From an uncultured Desulfobacteraceae bacterium (GTDB lineage: Bacteria; Desulfobacterota; Desulfobacteria; Desulfobacterales; Desulfobacteraceae), in contig CAJWHT010000011.1 in NCBI GenBank assembly GCA_913041495.1, forward strand, positions 1 through 56,615: a DNA stretch of 56,615 bases, given 5' to 3'. The notes below the pieces were generated by a model. It was not told the DNA's origin and ran no database searches. It saw only the letters and a list, made by a program, of their open reading frames with translations. Shown here piece by piece: positions 15,620 through 23,847 of this stretch (position 1 is its first letter; the number at the start of each line of letters is the position of its first letter). A program made the position numbers and the translations under genes.

Positions 15620-17281
15620 ATGGAAGAAAGAATCTGGCACAAACACTATGACTTTAATGTCCAAACAGAATACCGCCATCCGAGATTTCCCACCTATGAG
15701 CTGCTGAATATGGCGGCCAACGTACTTCCTGACAAAGCCGCAGTAGATTACTACGGTGCACAGATGACCTTCCATGAGTTGAAAACAAAGGTGCTGGCCC
15801 TGGCCACCATGTTTGAAAAAATGGGGATTCAAAAGGGGGACCGCATCGGCCTGCACCTGCCCAATATCCCTGAATACGTGATCTGCTTTTATGCGGCCGG
15901 TTACGTGGGTGCCGTGGTGGTCAACTTCAATCCGCTTTATACGGTATCTGAATTAACCCAGCTTGTGACGCTGACCGGGTTGGACACCATCGTCACCTTT
16001 GATGCCGGGGTGGGCGCCATAAATGAAGTGGCAAAGGCGGTTGATATCCCCCATAAGATCGCCGTGTCCATATTTGATTCCATGGGCGGGGACAAAAGCA
16101 CCCCTGACTCCCTGGGGCTGGACAGCGGCTGGGAGCATTTCCACTCCCTGCTGGCCGCCTGCGAGCATCCCCGGCGCCCCAGGGTGAAGGTAGACTGCCA
16201 GGACCCTGCGGTCATCCAGTTTACGGGGGGGACCACGGGCATTCCCAAGGGGGCGGTACTCACCCATTATAACATTGTATCAACGGCTTTTTCTGCCGTG
16301 CACTGGGGGGCGGGCAACACCGGATATACCCCGGTGGAAAAACGGACCTGCATGTGCGCCCTGCCGTTTTTCCACGTTTACGGCAATATCATCGGTATGA
16401 ACTGGTCCATGATAAACTGTGCCACCATGATCCTTGTGCCCAAATTTGAAATTGAACCGTTCATGGATCTTCTTGCCAATACAGACCATATTACCTTTTT
16501 TCCGGCAGTGCCCACCATGATCAGCGCGGTGGTGAACCATCCGAAAGCCGCTGAGCTTGCCCTGGACAAGAAAATCCGGCTGCTGAATTCCGGCGGGGCG
16601 CCCATTCCCCAGGAATTGATGGAAAAAACCCTGGATACCGGACTGACGGCTTCAGAGGGGTGGGGTATGAGCGAAACCACCTCCCTGGGTGTGGCCAATC
16701 CCATTCTGGGACTCAAAAAGGTGGGGTCCATCGGCATTCCTTTTCCCGGCATGGACGTACGGCTGGTGGATGTGGAAGACAGGACCCGTGAGGTTGCCCC
16801 GGGGGAGGCCGGCGAGCTTTTGATCAAAGGGCCTTTTGTCATGGACGGGTACTTCGAAAACCCCGAACAGACTGCCCGGGAAATGGTGGATGGCTGGCTT
16901 TGCACGGGGGATGTGGCCAGAATGGATGAGGACGGGTATCTTTTTATCGTGGACCGGAAAAAGGATATGGTCATTGCCGGGGGATACAACATTTATCCCA
17001 GGGATATAGATGAGGTGCTGTACCAGAATCCCAAGGTGGCCGAAGCCGTGGCCGTCGGTGTCCGGGATGAGTACCGGGGGGAAACCGTCAAGGCTTACGT
17101 GGTGCTTAGGCCCGGTGAGGCTGCCACGGAAAAGGAGATCATAGATTTCTGCAGGGAAAAGCTGGCCGTGTATAAAGTGCCTAAGATTGTAGAATTCAGG
17201 GAAGAGCTTCCCAAATCGTCTGTGGGCAAAATTCTGCGCCGGATTCTGCGGGAAGAGGAAGACGCGAAACTGTCATCATAG
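15620..17281 (+). CDS. AMP-forming acyl-CoA synthetase (fatty-acid CoA ligase)
   Basis: A 553-residue adenylate-forming enzyme that activates a carboxylic acid to its CoA thioester with ATP. Core motifs are present in order: the phosphate loop FTGGTTGIPKGAVLTH, SEGWGMSETTSL, the GWLCTGDVARMDEDGYL and DRKKDMVIAGGYNIYP hinge, and the catalytic lysine in SSVGKILRR near the C-terminus. This fits medium- or long-chain FadD-type ligases. TAGGAGG lies 9 bp upstream of the ATG. It is the last gene before a strong terminator, so it closes the acyl-CoA cluster. It probably activates the substrate imported by the cell or the fatty acids released by the lipase and thioesterase. Confidence 0.93.
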   Translation: MEERIWHKHYDFNVQTEYRHPRFPTYELLNMAANVLPDKAAVDYYGAQMTFHELKTKVLALATMFEKMGIQKGDRIGLHLPNIPEYVICFYAAGYVGAVVVNFNPLYTVSELTQLVTLTGLDTIVTFDAGVGAINEVAKAVDIPHKIAVSIFDSMGGDKSTPDSLGLDSGWEHFHSLLAACEHPRRPRVKVDCQDPAVIQFTGGTTGIPKGAVLTHYNIVSTAFSAVHWGAGNTGYTPVEKRTCMCALPFFHVYGNIIGMNWSMINCATMILVPKFEIEPFMDLLANTDHITFFPAVPTMISAVVNHPKAAELALDKKIRLLNSGGAPIPQELMEKTLDTGLTASEGWGMSETTSLGVANPILGLKKVGSIGIPFPGMDVRLVDVEDRTREVAPGEAGELLIKGPFVMDGYFENPEQTAREMVDGWLCTGDVARMDEDGYLFIVDRKKDMVIAGGYNIYPRDIDEVLYQNPKVAEAVAVGVRDEYRGETVKAYVVLRPGEAATEKEIIDFCREKLAVYKVPKIVEFREELPKSSVGKILRRILREEEDAKLSS

Positions 17282-17286
17282 GAAAG

Positions 17287-17336
17287 AACCGTCCCTGCCC
17301 GGCCAGGCGGTATCCTGAGGGCAGGGACGGTTTTTT
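17287..17336 (+). terminator. Rho-independent terminator after the acyl-CoA cluster
   Basis: AACCGTCCCTGCCC (17287-17300) pairs perfectly along 14 bp with GGGCAGGGACGGTT (17319-17332), followed by a run of six T (17331-17336). It starts 6 bp after the acyl-CoA synthetase stop. The downstream gene is on the opposite strand, so this isolates the two transcription units. Confidence 0.93.
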
Positions 17337-17387
17337 CGGGGCGGCTTTGCCTTTTTCTTCCGCAACCGTGACCGGGAAGCCTTCCTG

Positions 17388-18560
17388 TTAGCGGTTCCGG
17401 CCGTATTGGTCGTGGCTGGAGACCCAGTCTCCGGCCATGACTGCGCTCATGAGGGACAGTTCCCCGCAAAGCACGGTGGCGGCAACGATTTCGGCAAATT
17501 TACAGGCGTTTCCCTTGCCGTAGCAGCCTAAGATTTCAAGGCACTCCCGCTGGGTGGCCAGGCCTGTCCCGCCGCCGAAGGTGCCCACGATAAGCGAGGG
17601 CAGGGTGATGGAAAAATAATAATCCCCGTCCGTGGTTTTTTCCACATAGACCATGGCTGCAGAGGATTCCGCCACATTGGCCGCATCCTGTCCCGTGGCG
17701 ATAAACAGGGCGGTGGTGCCGTTGGCCGAATGGGAGCCGTTGTTGTTTGCACCGGACATAAAACAGCCCAGTGTGCTGACCTGCCTTTGCTGGACAAGAA
17801 GATCCACAGGCACCCCGGCAATTTTCTCAATGGCGGATTTTTTAATGGTGGCTTCGGCCACAACCTTTTTGCCCCTGGTTCTCAGGATGTTGATCTGGGA
17901 GGCTTTTTTATCCGTGTCCAGGTTGCCGGAAAGCACATATCGTTTTATGCCGGGGTACTGCTGCCTGATCCATTCGCAGGCGGCAAAGGTGGCCTTGCCC
18001 ACCATGTTTTGCCCGGCCGCATCACCTGTGGTGAAATTGAACCTGAGGAACATCATCTTGCTTGCCGGATACTGCTCGATGTCCCTTAGTTTTCCGATCC
18101 GCGTGGTGTTTTCGGCAACGGCCTTTATCCCGTCAAAGTGGCGGCGGACCCATTGTCCGAATTTTTTTGCCTGACCTGCATTTTCAAAGTGGAATACAGG
18201 GGCCCGCTGCATGGCATCATCCATGACCGTCGCTTTTACTCCGCCGCTCTCATAAACGATTTTCATGCCGCGGTTGTAGCTGGCCACAAGGGTGCCTTCG
18301 GTGGTGGCCATGGGAACGTAGAATTCACCTTTTGCATGCTCTCCGTCCATAAGCAGCGGGCCTGCAAGACCGATGGGCACCTGGGCCGCGCCTGAAAAAA
18401 GTTCTATGTTTCCCGGGAGGGTTTTAGGATCAAAAGAATACCGTCCAAGGTGATCCGTCTCAACCCCTGTTTGCTGTTGAACAAATGCCCGGCGCATGTC
18501 TGCCATCTTTCTCGTGTAATCGGATGCTCCGTTTTCTCTGGGTATGCTGTTTCTCATCAC
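17388..18560 (-). CDS. Hydroxymethylglutaryl-CoA reductase
   Basis: A 390-residue HMG-CoA reductase catalytic domain, linking HMG-CoA and mevalonate through NAD(P)H. The diagnostic blocks are all visible: VPIGLAGPLLMDG, the catalytic Glu in MATTEGTLVAS, GDAAGQNMV, the catalytic Lys in NLDTDKKASQIN, the Asp in IATGQDAANVAESS, and VGTFGGGTGLATQ. A C-terminal histidine occurs in SSHDQYG. No membrane domain precedes it. AAGGAG lies 8 bp upstream of the ATG on the minus strand. Mevalonate use is unusual for a presumed sulfate reducer, and no HMG-CoA synthase, lyase or mevalonate kinase is nearby. The divergent neighbour is a thiolase. The role could be isoprenoid synthesis or branched-acid catabolism. 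Confidence 0.9.
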   Translation of the reverse strand: MMRNSIPRENGASDYTRKMADMRRAFVQQQTGVETDHLGRYSFDPKTLPGNIELFSGAAQVPIGLAGPLLMDGEHAKGEFYVPMATTEGTLVASYNRGMKIVYESGGVKATVMDDAMQRAPVFHFENAGQAKKFGQWVRRHFDGIKAVAENTTRIGKLRDIEQYPASKMMFLRFNFTTGDAAGQNMVGKATFAACEWIRQQYPGIKRYVLSGNLDTDKKASQINILRTRGKKVVAEATIKKSAIEKIAGVPVDLLVQQRQVSTLGCFMSGANNNGSHSANGTTALFIATGQDAANVAESSAAMVYVEKTTDGDYYFSITLPSLIVGTFGGGTGLATQRECLEILGCYGKGNACKFAEIVAATVLCGELSLMSAVMAGDWVSSHDQYGRNR

Positions 18561-18793
18561 CTTCTCCTTTGGTTTAGATACAGGTCCGCGTGCTGGTAAC
18601 AGAAAATAAAATCCTATGTTATTTGTCCTGGGTTTTCAATAGCTGCGATAGATTTTTTATTAATTAATGAAATTAATAAATTTTTATTAACACAATTAAT
18701 TAAATTCCTTGAAACCTATTGTAATTAAATGATATGCATACCTAATTATTTTGAGTGTTAAATATTGTTGTTAATGTGTATTGGAGGTGGTGT
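18561..18793. promoter_or_regulatory. AT-rich divergent promoter region between HMG-CoA reductase and thiolase
   Basis: A 233-bp intergenic stretch, much richer in A+T than its surroundings, separates two divergent genes. It is dense in TTAATT/AATTAA words between 18658 and 18705 that form overlapping partial palindromes and could bind a regulator. Toward the thiolase, TTGAAA (18709-18714) and TATGCA (18733-18738) are 18 bp apart, a plausible but imperfect sigma-70 promoter. No gene is seen inside. Confidence 0.5.
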
Positions 18794-19975
18794 ATGAACG
18801 AGGTGGTTGTGGTCGCTGGGGCGCGCACGCCCATTGGCGGATACATGGGAACCCTGGCAGGCCTCACGCCGGTGGCGCTGGGTGTCAGTGCCCTGGAAGG
18901 GGCAATCAAAAAGGCGGGGATGGAAAAAAATCAGATCGAATCCGTGGTCTGCGGCCAGTGCAACCAGGCAGGGTCTCCGGGGAACACGGCCCGCCATATC
19001 GCCATGGGGGCAGGGCTGCCAGTCTCGTCTTTCGCGTTTACAGTGCACCAGCAATGCGCCTCTTCCATGAGGGCTGCAGAACTGATGAGCCAGGATATCA
19101 TGTTGGGAAAAATTGAGGCTGGAGCCGTGGTCGGCGTGGAGAGCATGAGTAACGCCCCCTATCTGCTGATGGGCGCAAGAAAAGGCTACCGCCTCAATGA
19201 CGGTGAAACGGTCCGGGACAGCCTGATGATCGGCGGCCTGGTTGACGCCATGCTGGGGTACCATATGGGTGTGACTGCAGAAAATATTGCGGAAAAATAC
19301 GGTATTACCCGGCAGGAACAAGATGAGTGGGCCATGATGAGTCACCAGCGGGCCGTGGCCGCCATGGAAAATGGCTGGTTTGAAGATGAGATCGTCCCGG
19401 TGGAGATCAAGACGCGCAAGGGCCCGGTTGTATTTGATACGGACGAGCATCCCAAGGCGGATACCACCCTTGAAAAACTGGCCCGGCTGCGCCCGGTGTT
19501 CAAAAAAGAGGGTACTGTGACGGCGGGAAATGCCTCCGGGCTCAACGATGCCGGCGCTTGTCTGATTATGATGAGTGCCAAAAGGGCAAAAGCGCTTGGC
19601 ATGACGCCCATTGCAAAGGTGGTTGCCTCTGCCCCGGGGTCGGTGGAACCGGAAATCATGGGGATGGGGGTGGTGCCTGCCGTCCGCAATGCCCTTGAAT
19701 TTGCCGGTATGGCCCTTGCGGATATGGATTATTTTGAATTCAACGAGGCCTTTGCCGCCCAGGTTATCGGCTGTAACCGTGAGTTTAAACTGGATCCGGA
19801 CATTATTAACGGTGTGGGATCGGGAATCAGCCTCGGCCATCCCGTGGGGGCCACGGGGGTCCGCTTGATTGTCACCATGATCAACGAGCTGCGCCGCCGA
19901 AACAAGCAGCTGGGGTGCGCCTCCCTGTGCGCCAGCGGCGGGCCTGCCCATGCATTTATTGTGGAAACCCTCTGA
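18794..19975 (+). CDS. Acetyl-CoA acetyltransferase-type thiolase with variant C-terminus
   Basis: A 393-residue thiolase joining two acyl-CoA units or cleaving 3-oxoacyl-CoA. Cys88 (HQQCASSMRA) is the nucleophile and His349 (GHPVGATG) is conserved. The second catalytic cysteine, normally in C-x-G-G-G, is Cys379 in CASGGPAHAF, where Ser replaces the first glycine. The ATG at 18794 has GGAGG 7 bp upstream; the frame extends to 18755 but without a ribosome-binding site. It stands alone on its strand, divergent from the HMG-CoA reductase, so it may supply or consume acetoacetyl-CoA in the same context. Fold is certain; direction is not. Confidence 0.9.
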   Translation: MNEVVVVAGARTPIGGYMGTLAGLTPVALGVSALEGAIKKAGMEKNQIESVVCGQCNQAGSPGNTARHIAMGAGLPVSSFAFTVHQQCASSMRAAELMSQDIMLGKIEAGAVVGVESMSNAPYLLMGARKGYRLNDGETVRDSLMIGGLVDAMLGYHMGVTAENIAEKYGITRQEQDEWAMMSHQRAVAAMENGWFEDEIVPVEIKTRKGPVVFDTDEHPKADTTLEKLARLRPVFKKEGTVTAGNASGLNDAGACLIMMSAKRAKALGMTPIAKVVASAPGSVEPEIMGMGVVPAVRNALEFAGMALADMDYFEFNEAFAAQVIGCNREFKLDPDIINGVGSGISLGHPVGATGVRLIVTMINELRRRNKQLGCASLCASGGPAHAFIVETL

Positions 19976-20028
19976 TTTCATCGGATCGGTTTGCCACCCG
20001 GGTTTACCGGTATCCCCTTTGCGGGAAC

Positions 20029-20083
20029 CATAGTTTAAGAAAGGAGGGGTCTTTAAGCAAACGCAGTGTGCAAAGAAACTATG
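20029..20083 (+). promoter_or_regulatory. Leader inverted repeat ahead of the first TRAP operon
   Basis: CATAGTTT (20029-20036) and AAACTATG (20076-20083) are perfect 8-bp complements 39 bp apart. The enclosed RNA holds an orphan Shine-Dalgarno sequence, AAGGAGGGG (20041-20049), flanked by TTTAAGA and TCTTTAA, with no good start codon after it. It could be a leader structure or a regulator site for the dctP gene starting 50 bp downstream. The evidence is limited to symmetry. Confidence 0.3.
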
Positions 20084-20132
20084 CCGTCCGTTTTATTTAA
20101 AACGTCTAATCAGCAAGCAAGGAGGAAGGAAA

Positions 20133-21125
20133 GTGATAAAAAAACAATTCGTAGTCCTTTGTTGTCTCGCAGTTATTTTAGGTGTCATCCCCAATGGTTT
20201 ACATGCCAAGGAAGTCGTTTTAAAGCTTGCGTCGTGGGGGCCTGCAAAGCATTTTGTGGCAGAGGCCAGGGCTGTCTGGATTGAAGAGGTAAACCAGGCG
20301 TTGGCGGGCCGGTATAAAATCGTTGATTATCCCGGCGGCCAGTTATACGGCCCTTCTGACATCCATAAAGCCGTGGCAAAAGGGACCGTGGATATGGGGG
20401 TGGTACTGCAGCCGGCCATGCTTGCAATGGTTCCCATGGTGCAGGGGGTGTACCTGCCGTTTGCCTTTGACAGTATTGAACAGGTGGCTGCGGCCTACAG
20501 CGGAGAATCCCTTGAAATCATCGAACGGGCCATGGAAAAAAAACGCCTTAAACTGATTTACGTCAGCTATCTGGACCCGGTACAGATATTCAGCAATAAG
20601 GGCAATATCACTCAAATCGAAGATTTCAATGGGCTGCGCGTGCTTTCTTCCAGTCCGATATTCACGGAAATAATGGCTGAACTCGGGGCGGCTCCGGACA
20701 CCTCTATCCCACAGACGGAGTGGTATATGGCATTGAAGCGGTCTGTCTCCGATTCAATGGCCAACTCCGTTGTGGGAGGTTTTTTTCAAAAGTCCTTTGA
20801 AGTGGCCCCTTATATTACAAAGATGAATATGAGTTATCCCACCATTCTGGTCTGCATGAATCTGAAAAAATGGGAGAAGCTCCCCGAAGATGTCCGGGCA
20901 ACACTGCTGGACCTTGGTAAAAAACAGGGTGACCATACCCTTGCCATGTCAAAGGGATGGGAACACAAATTCACCGGCGCCTTGACCAAGGCCGGTGCCA
21001 CAGTGTCAACCCTGGCCCCTGAAGAACGGGAAAAAATAGTAGGCGTGGCCAGGAATGTCTGGGCGCAATGGGCCGGTAAAAACGGTAAAGAGGCCGAACG
21101 GCTGCTGAAACTCAGTGTCAAATAG
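20133..21125 (+). CDS. dctP: TRAP transporter substrate-binding protein (system 1)
   Basis: A 330-residue periplasmic DctP-type binding protein for a TRAP transporter. Residues 1-25 form a signal peptide (basic MIKKQ, then FVVLCCLAVILGVIP, cleaved after HAK or nearby). The mature part has KLASWGPAKHFVAEA, the YPGGQLYGPSDIHKAVAKGTVDMG segment and the central FNGLRVLSS strand of the family. Translation starts at GTG 20133, set by GGAGGAAGG 7 bp upstream. The ligand is probably an organic acid, as in most of the family; the conserved carboxylate-binding arginine could be in GLRV. It is followed by matching DctQ and DctM genes. It is only distantly similar to the DctP at 26244. Confidence 0.92.
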   Translation: MIKKQFVVLCCLAVILGVIPNGLHAKEVVLKLASWGPAKHFVAEARAVWIEEVNQALAGRYKIVDYPGGQLYGPSDIHKAVAKGTVDMGVVLQPAMLAMVPMVQGVYLPFAFDSIEQVAAAYSGESLEIIERAMEKKRLKLIYVSYLDPVQIFSNKGNITQIEDFNGLRVLSSSPIFTEIMAELGAAPDTSIPQTEWYMALKRSVSDSMANSVVGGFFQKSFEVAPYITKMNMSYPTILVCMNLKKWEKLPEDVRATLLDLGKKQGDHTLAMSKGWEHKFTGALTKAGATVSTLAPEEREKIVGVARNVWAQWAGKNGKEAERLLKLSVK

Positions 21126-21218
21126 CACACCGGGTCAGAAATAAATCATTAAAATCCTGCCTGTTGAGGGCCGGTTGCCACCTGCCTTCAACAGGAGACT
21201 TTCAAATGGGAGCTTTCT

Positions 21219-21731
21219 ATGGCAGCACCAGAGCAAAAGCGGTTTTTTTTATTCCAATGGATCGATTATTTCAGCACGGCAGGGGGAATCATTGCATCAA
21301 TCTGCATGATTCTGGTGACAGGTATCATCCTCTTTGAAGTGGTGATGCGGTATTGCTTCAACGCCCCCACGGTCTGGGTCGGGGAAATGAGCATTTACCT
21401 GTGCATGGGAATCGGATTTTTCAGTTTGGCCCACGGATTGAAAAACAACAGCCATTTTTCCATCACACTTCTGACGGACCGGTTGACACCCAAAAGGCGG
21501 ATTCAACTCAAGATGGTTACTGATTTGGTGGGTGCTTTGTACTCCACCACCTTTATTTTCAAAGGGATCGAACTGGCAAGGTTCGCCTATGAAATCGAGG
21601 ATGTCAGCAGTGGAATGATGGCGACCCCCTTGTGGATCCCCTGGTCTTTTGTCCCGGTGGGCGGCGCCCTGCTGGCCGCCCAGTTTATTAACAAGCTGGT
21701 TGAAGACTTCCAGGATTTAAAAGCCGTTTAG
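21219..21731 (+). CDS. dctQ: TRAP transporter small membrane subunit (system 1)
   Basis: A 170-residue DctQ protein with four predicted membrane helices. The first is ASICMILVTGIILFEVVMRY, followed by the family signature FNAPTVWVGEMSIYLCMGIGFFSLAHGL. It pairs with DctM to form the Na+-driven membrane unit. The best Shine-Dalgarno (AGGAG, 21193-21197) is placed for ATG 21206, which is in another frame, while the in-frame ATG is 21219. A run of eight T (21243-21250) follows directly, so slippage from 21206 into the dctQ frame is possible. Simple initiation at 21219 is the default reading. Confidence 0.88.
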   Translation: MAAPEQKRFFLFQWIDYFSTAGGIIASICMILVTGIILFEVVMRYCFNAPTVWVGEMSIYLCMGIGFFSLAHGLKNNSHFSITLLTDRLTPKRRIQLKMVTDLVGALYSTTFIFKGIELARFAYEIEDVSSGMMATPLWIPWSFVPVGGALLAAQFINKLVEDFQDLKAV

Positions 21732-21791
21732 TCTGCCCGGGGGATGATGACCCTGTACGGCAGACCGTTCCAATAATTTAAGGAAACATTT

Positions 21792-23150
21792 ATGACACTA
21801 TACGTTATCGGATTTATCGGTGCCTTTTTACTGATCCTGTTCAGCGGGCTTCCCGTGGGGTTCGGGCTCGGTGTGCTTGCCTTTGCCGTGCTATGTGTGT
21901 ATGCCGGTCCGGAAACCGCCTTGAATATCGGGGTTGAAAAGGCGTACGCCTCACTGAATACCGATGTTCTGGTGGCCATACCGCTGTTCGTCCTGGCGGC
22001 ACAGCTCATTTCGGCCACCGGCATGGGAAAACGGCTTTTTGATGCCGCAAGGGCCGTGATGGGAAGTTCCAGGGCAGGCCTGGGGGCCGCAACCATTGCC
22101 AGCAGCGGTGTTTTTTCCGCAATGACCGGGTCCAGTTTTGTGGCGGCATCCACCATGGGGCTGATTGCCATCCCGGAGCTTCGAAAGGCCAGGTTCAGTG
22201 ATACTGCCATATCGTCGGCCATATGTGCGGGGGGGTCCCTTGGGGCCGTGATCCCGCCGAGCCTGGTACTCATTATTTACGGGTTTCTCACGGACGAATC
22301 CATTGGGAAACTGTTTATGGCTGGACTGATTCCAGGCTTTCTGCTGATGTTTTTTTATTCCCTTGCCCTTGCCCTGTTTTCCAAGGGAAGGGCCGGTAGC
22401 CCCACAGGGGAGTCCTGTACCGGTTCTGGCGAATCGAACCCTGAAGAATCGAACCCGGAAGAATCAGGCAGGAACGGATTCGATTCGGCCCGCATGTCCC
22501 GGCTAAAGGCATTGCGGGAGGCGTTCTGGGGGCTGATGGCGCCGGTGATTATTCTCGGAGGGATTTATCTTGGCATCTTTACCGCCAATGAAGCGGCATC
22601 GGTGGCTGTGGCCTATTGCACCATTATCGGGTTCTGGGTCTACAAAACACTGACGGTGAAAAAATTCTGGGAGGTGACCATGTCGGCCACCATTATCTCG
22701 TCCATGATCGCACTGGTGGTCATCGGCGGGGCCATGCTCTCCCAGAGCGCTGTGTTCGGCCGGGTGCCCCAGCAGATTCTCGAACTGATCATTGCCCAGA
22801 ACCTGCCCTCCGGCCTGCTGCTTTTCGTGGTCATCCTCTTTTTGTTTGTGCTCGGGATGTTCCTGGAAAGCGTATCTTTAATGTACCTGGCCATCCCGCT
22901 GCTCTATCCGGTGGTTCTGCATATGGAATGGAACAATATCTGGTTTGCAATGATCCTGCTGATCAATGTGAATCTCGGGTTGATCACGCCGCCCATGGGC
23001 GGCATTCTTTACATTGTCTCCCAGATCGGCGCCATTCCTTTTGTCACCGTTGTCAAAGGGGCTTTGATGCCCATCGCGGTTCTCCTGCTGGTGATGATGA
23101 TGCTGATCGTCTATCCGCCCATCGCCACCTGGCTTCCGGGGTTGATGTAG
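21792..23150 (+). CDS. dctM: TRAP transporter large permease (system 1)
   Basis: A 452-residue DctM permease with about a dozen hydrophobic segments. It starts with LYVIGFIGAFLLILFSGLPVGFGLG and has the conserved GSFVAASTMGLIAIPELRK, AGGSLGAVIPPSLVLIIYG and NVNLGLITPPMGGILYIVS blocks. A cytoplasmic loop near residues 195-235 is enlarged by a hydrophilic, low-complexity insert containing the repeat ESNPEESNPEES. It carries the substrate with Na+ across the inner membrane. AAGGA is 9 bp upstream of the ATG. A universal stress protein follows 62 bp later on the same strand. Confidence 0.92.
   Translation: MTLYVIGFIGAFLLILFSGLPVGFGLGVLAFAVLCVYAGPETALNIGVEKAYASLNTDVLVAIPLFVLAAQLISATGMGKRLFDAARAVMGSSRAGLGAATIASSGVFSAMTGSSFVAASTMGLIAIPELRKARFSDTAISSAICAGGSLGAVIPPSLVLIIYGFLTDESIGKLFMAGLIPGFLLMFFYSLALALFSKGRAGSPTGESCTGSGESNPEESNPEESGRNGFDSARMSRLKALREAFWGLMAPVIILGGIYLGIFTANEAASVAVAYCTIIGFWVYKTLTVKKFWEVTMSATIISSMIALVVIGGAMLSQSAVFGRVPQQILELIIAQNLPSGLLLFVVILFLFVLGMFLESVSLMYLAIPLLYPVVLHMEWNNIWFAMILLINVNLGLITPPMGGILYIVSQIGAIPFVTVVKGALMPIAVLLLVMMMLIVYPPIATWLPGLM
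22431..22465 (+). repeat. 15-bp tandem repeat inside dctM
   Basis: GAATCGAACCCTGAA and GAATCGAACCCGGAA stand head to tail (22431-22460), with a partial third GAATC. They encode ESNPE-ESNPE-ES within a cytoplasmic loop. The unit is a multiple of three bases, so copy-number change would lengthen or shorten the loop without breaking the frame. Confidence 0.85.
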
Positions 23151-23212
23151 GCCATCTGCGCTTATGGCCCTTTTCATCCGGGCCTTTGCCAAGAAAAGGA
23201 AATAAATGAACA

Positions 23213-23734
23213 ATGAGGCAGATTAAGAAAATTCTATACACCACAGACCTTTCAAAAAGCTCTGTTACGGTATTTGAACAGACGGTGATGCTGGCGGCCC
23301 AGACCGGGGCATCCCTGAGTATCCTCCATGTGGTCGAGGACGGTTCCAGCAGGTCCCAGAACAGGGTGGTTCATCTGGTGGACAAGGAACAGTATGAAAA
23401 AATCAGAAAGGAAAACCAGGACCGGATCAAAAGCGTCCTGATCGGAAAGCGAAAAGGGCTTTTAACCATTCAAAAGGCCCTTGAAAAAATGTGCGAGGAA
23501 ACAAACTCAAAAATATGCCGTTTTGATGAGGGCGTTGAAATAGACAGCATTGATGTCCAGTACGGAAACGCGGCTGATGTCATCTGCCGGACGGCCGAAA
23601 TCACAGGCGCCGATGTGATCGCCATGGGATTTTATAAAAAAGGCTCCGTGCTCAAGTCCGTGGTGGGCGGCTTGGGCCGCAGAATTATGGCGCAAAGCAA
23701 GAGTCCTGTTTTTTTGGTGCCCATTGTGGAATGA
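23213..23734 (+). CDS. Universal stress protein (UspA family)
   Basis: A 173-residue single-domain UspA protein. The N-terminal strand KKILYTTDLSKSS and SILHVVEDGSS, and the C-terminal nucleotide loop GFYKKGSVLKSVVGGLGRRI with KSPVFLVPI, follow the ATP-binding G-2x-G-9x-G(S/T) pattern approximately. A charged region around residues 60-100 is longer than in short Usp proteins. It follows the DctM gene closely on the same strand. Usp genes beside TRAP transporters are known to make proteins that associate with the transporter, so a regulatory role on uptake is plausible. Function beyond nucleotide binding is not shown here. Confidence 0.88.
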   Translation: MRQIKKILYTTDLSKSSVTVFEQTVMLAAQTGASLSILHVVEDGSSRSQNRVVHLVDKEQYEKIRKENQDRIKSVLIGKRKGLLTIQKALEKMCEETNSKICRFDEGVEIDSIDVQYGNAADVICRTAEITGADVIAMGFYKKGSVLKSVVGGLGRRIMAQSKSPVFLVPIVE

Positions 23735-23759
23735 TTCTTACGTCTCCAAAAAGCCAAAG

Positions 23760-23798
23760 ATTATCCCGGCAGGCATGACCACTGCCTGCCGGGATAAT
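23760..23798. terminator. Strong hairpin between convergent usp and chemoreceptor genes
   Basis: ATTATCCCGGCAGGCA (23760-23775) is perfectly complementary to TGCCTGCCGGGATAAT (23783-23798), giving a 16-bp stem with a 7-nt loop. On the minus strand it is followed by a T-rich stretch (CTTTGGCTTTTTGG), so it most likely ends the chemoreceptor transcript and may also stop the transporter transcript from the other side. Confidence 0.75.
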
Positions 23799-23847
23799 AA
23801 GAGTGGATCAGTCCCCTGACCTTGGCTTGCCGGGGAACTTGCACATC

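Noticed and set aside
18758-19981. Long leftward open frame (407 aa) opposite the thiolase gene
   Set aside because: An antisense shadow of a GC-rich gene; no homology-like motifs, His/Gly-rich composition and no start signal.
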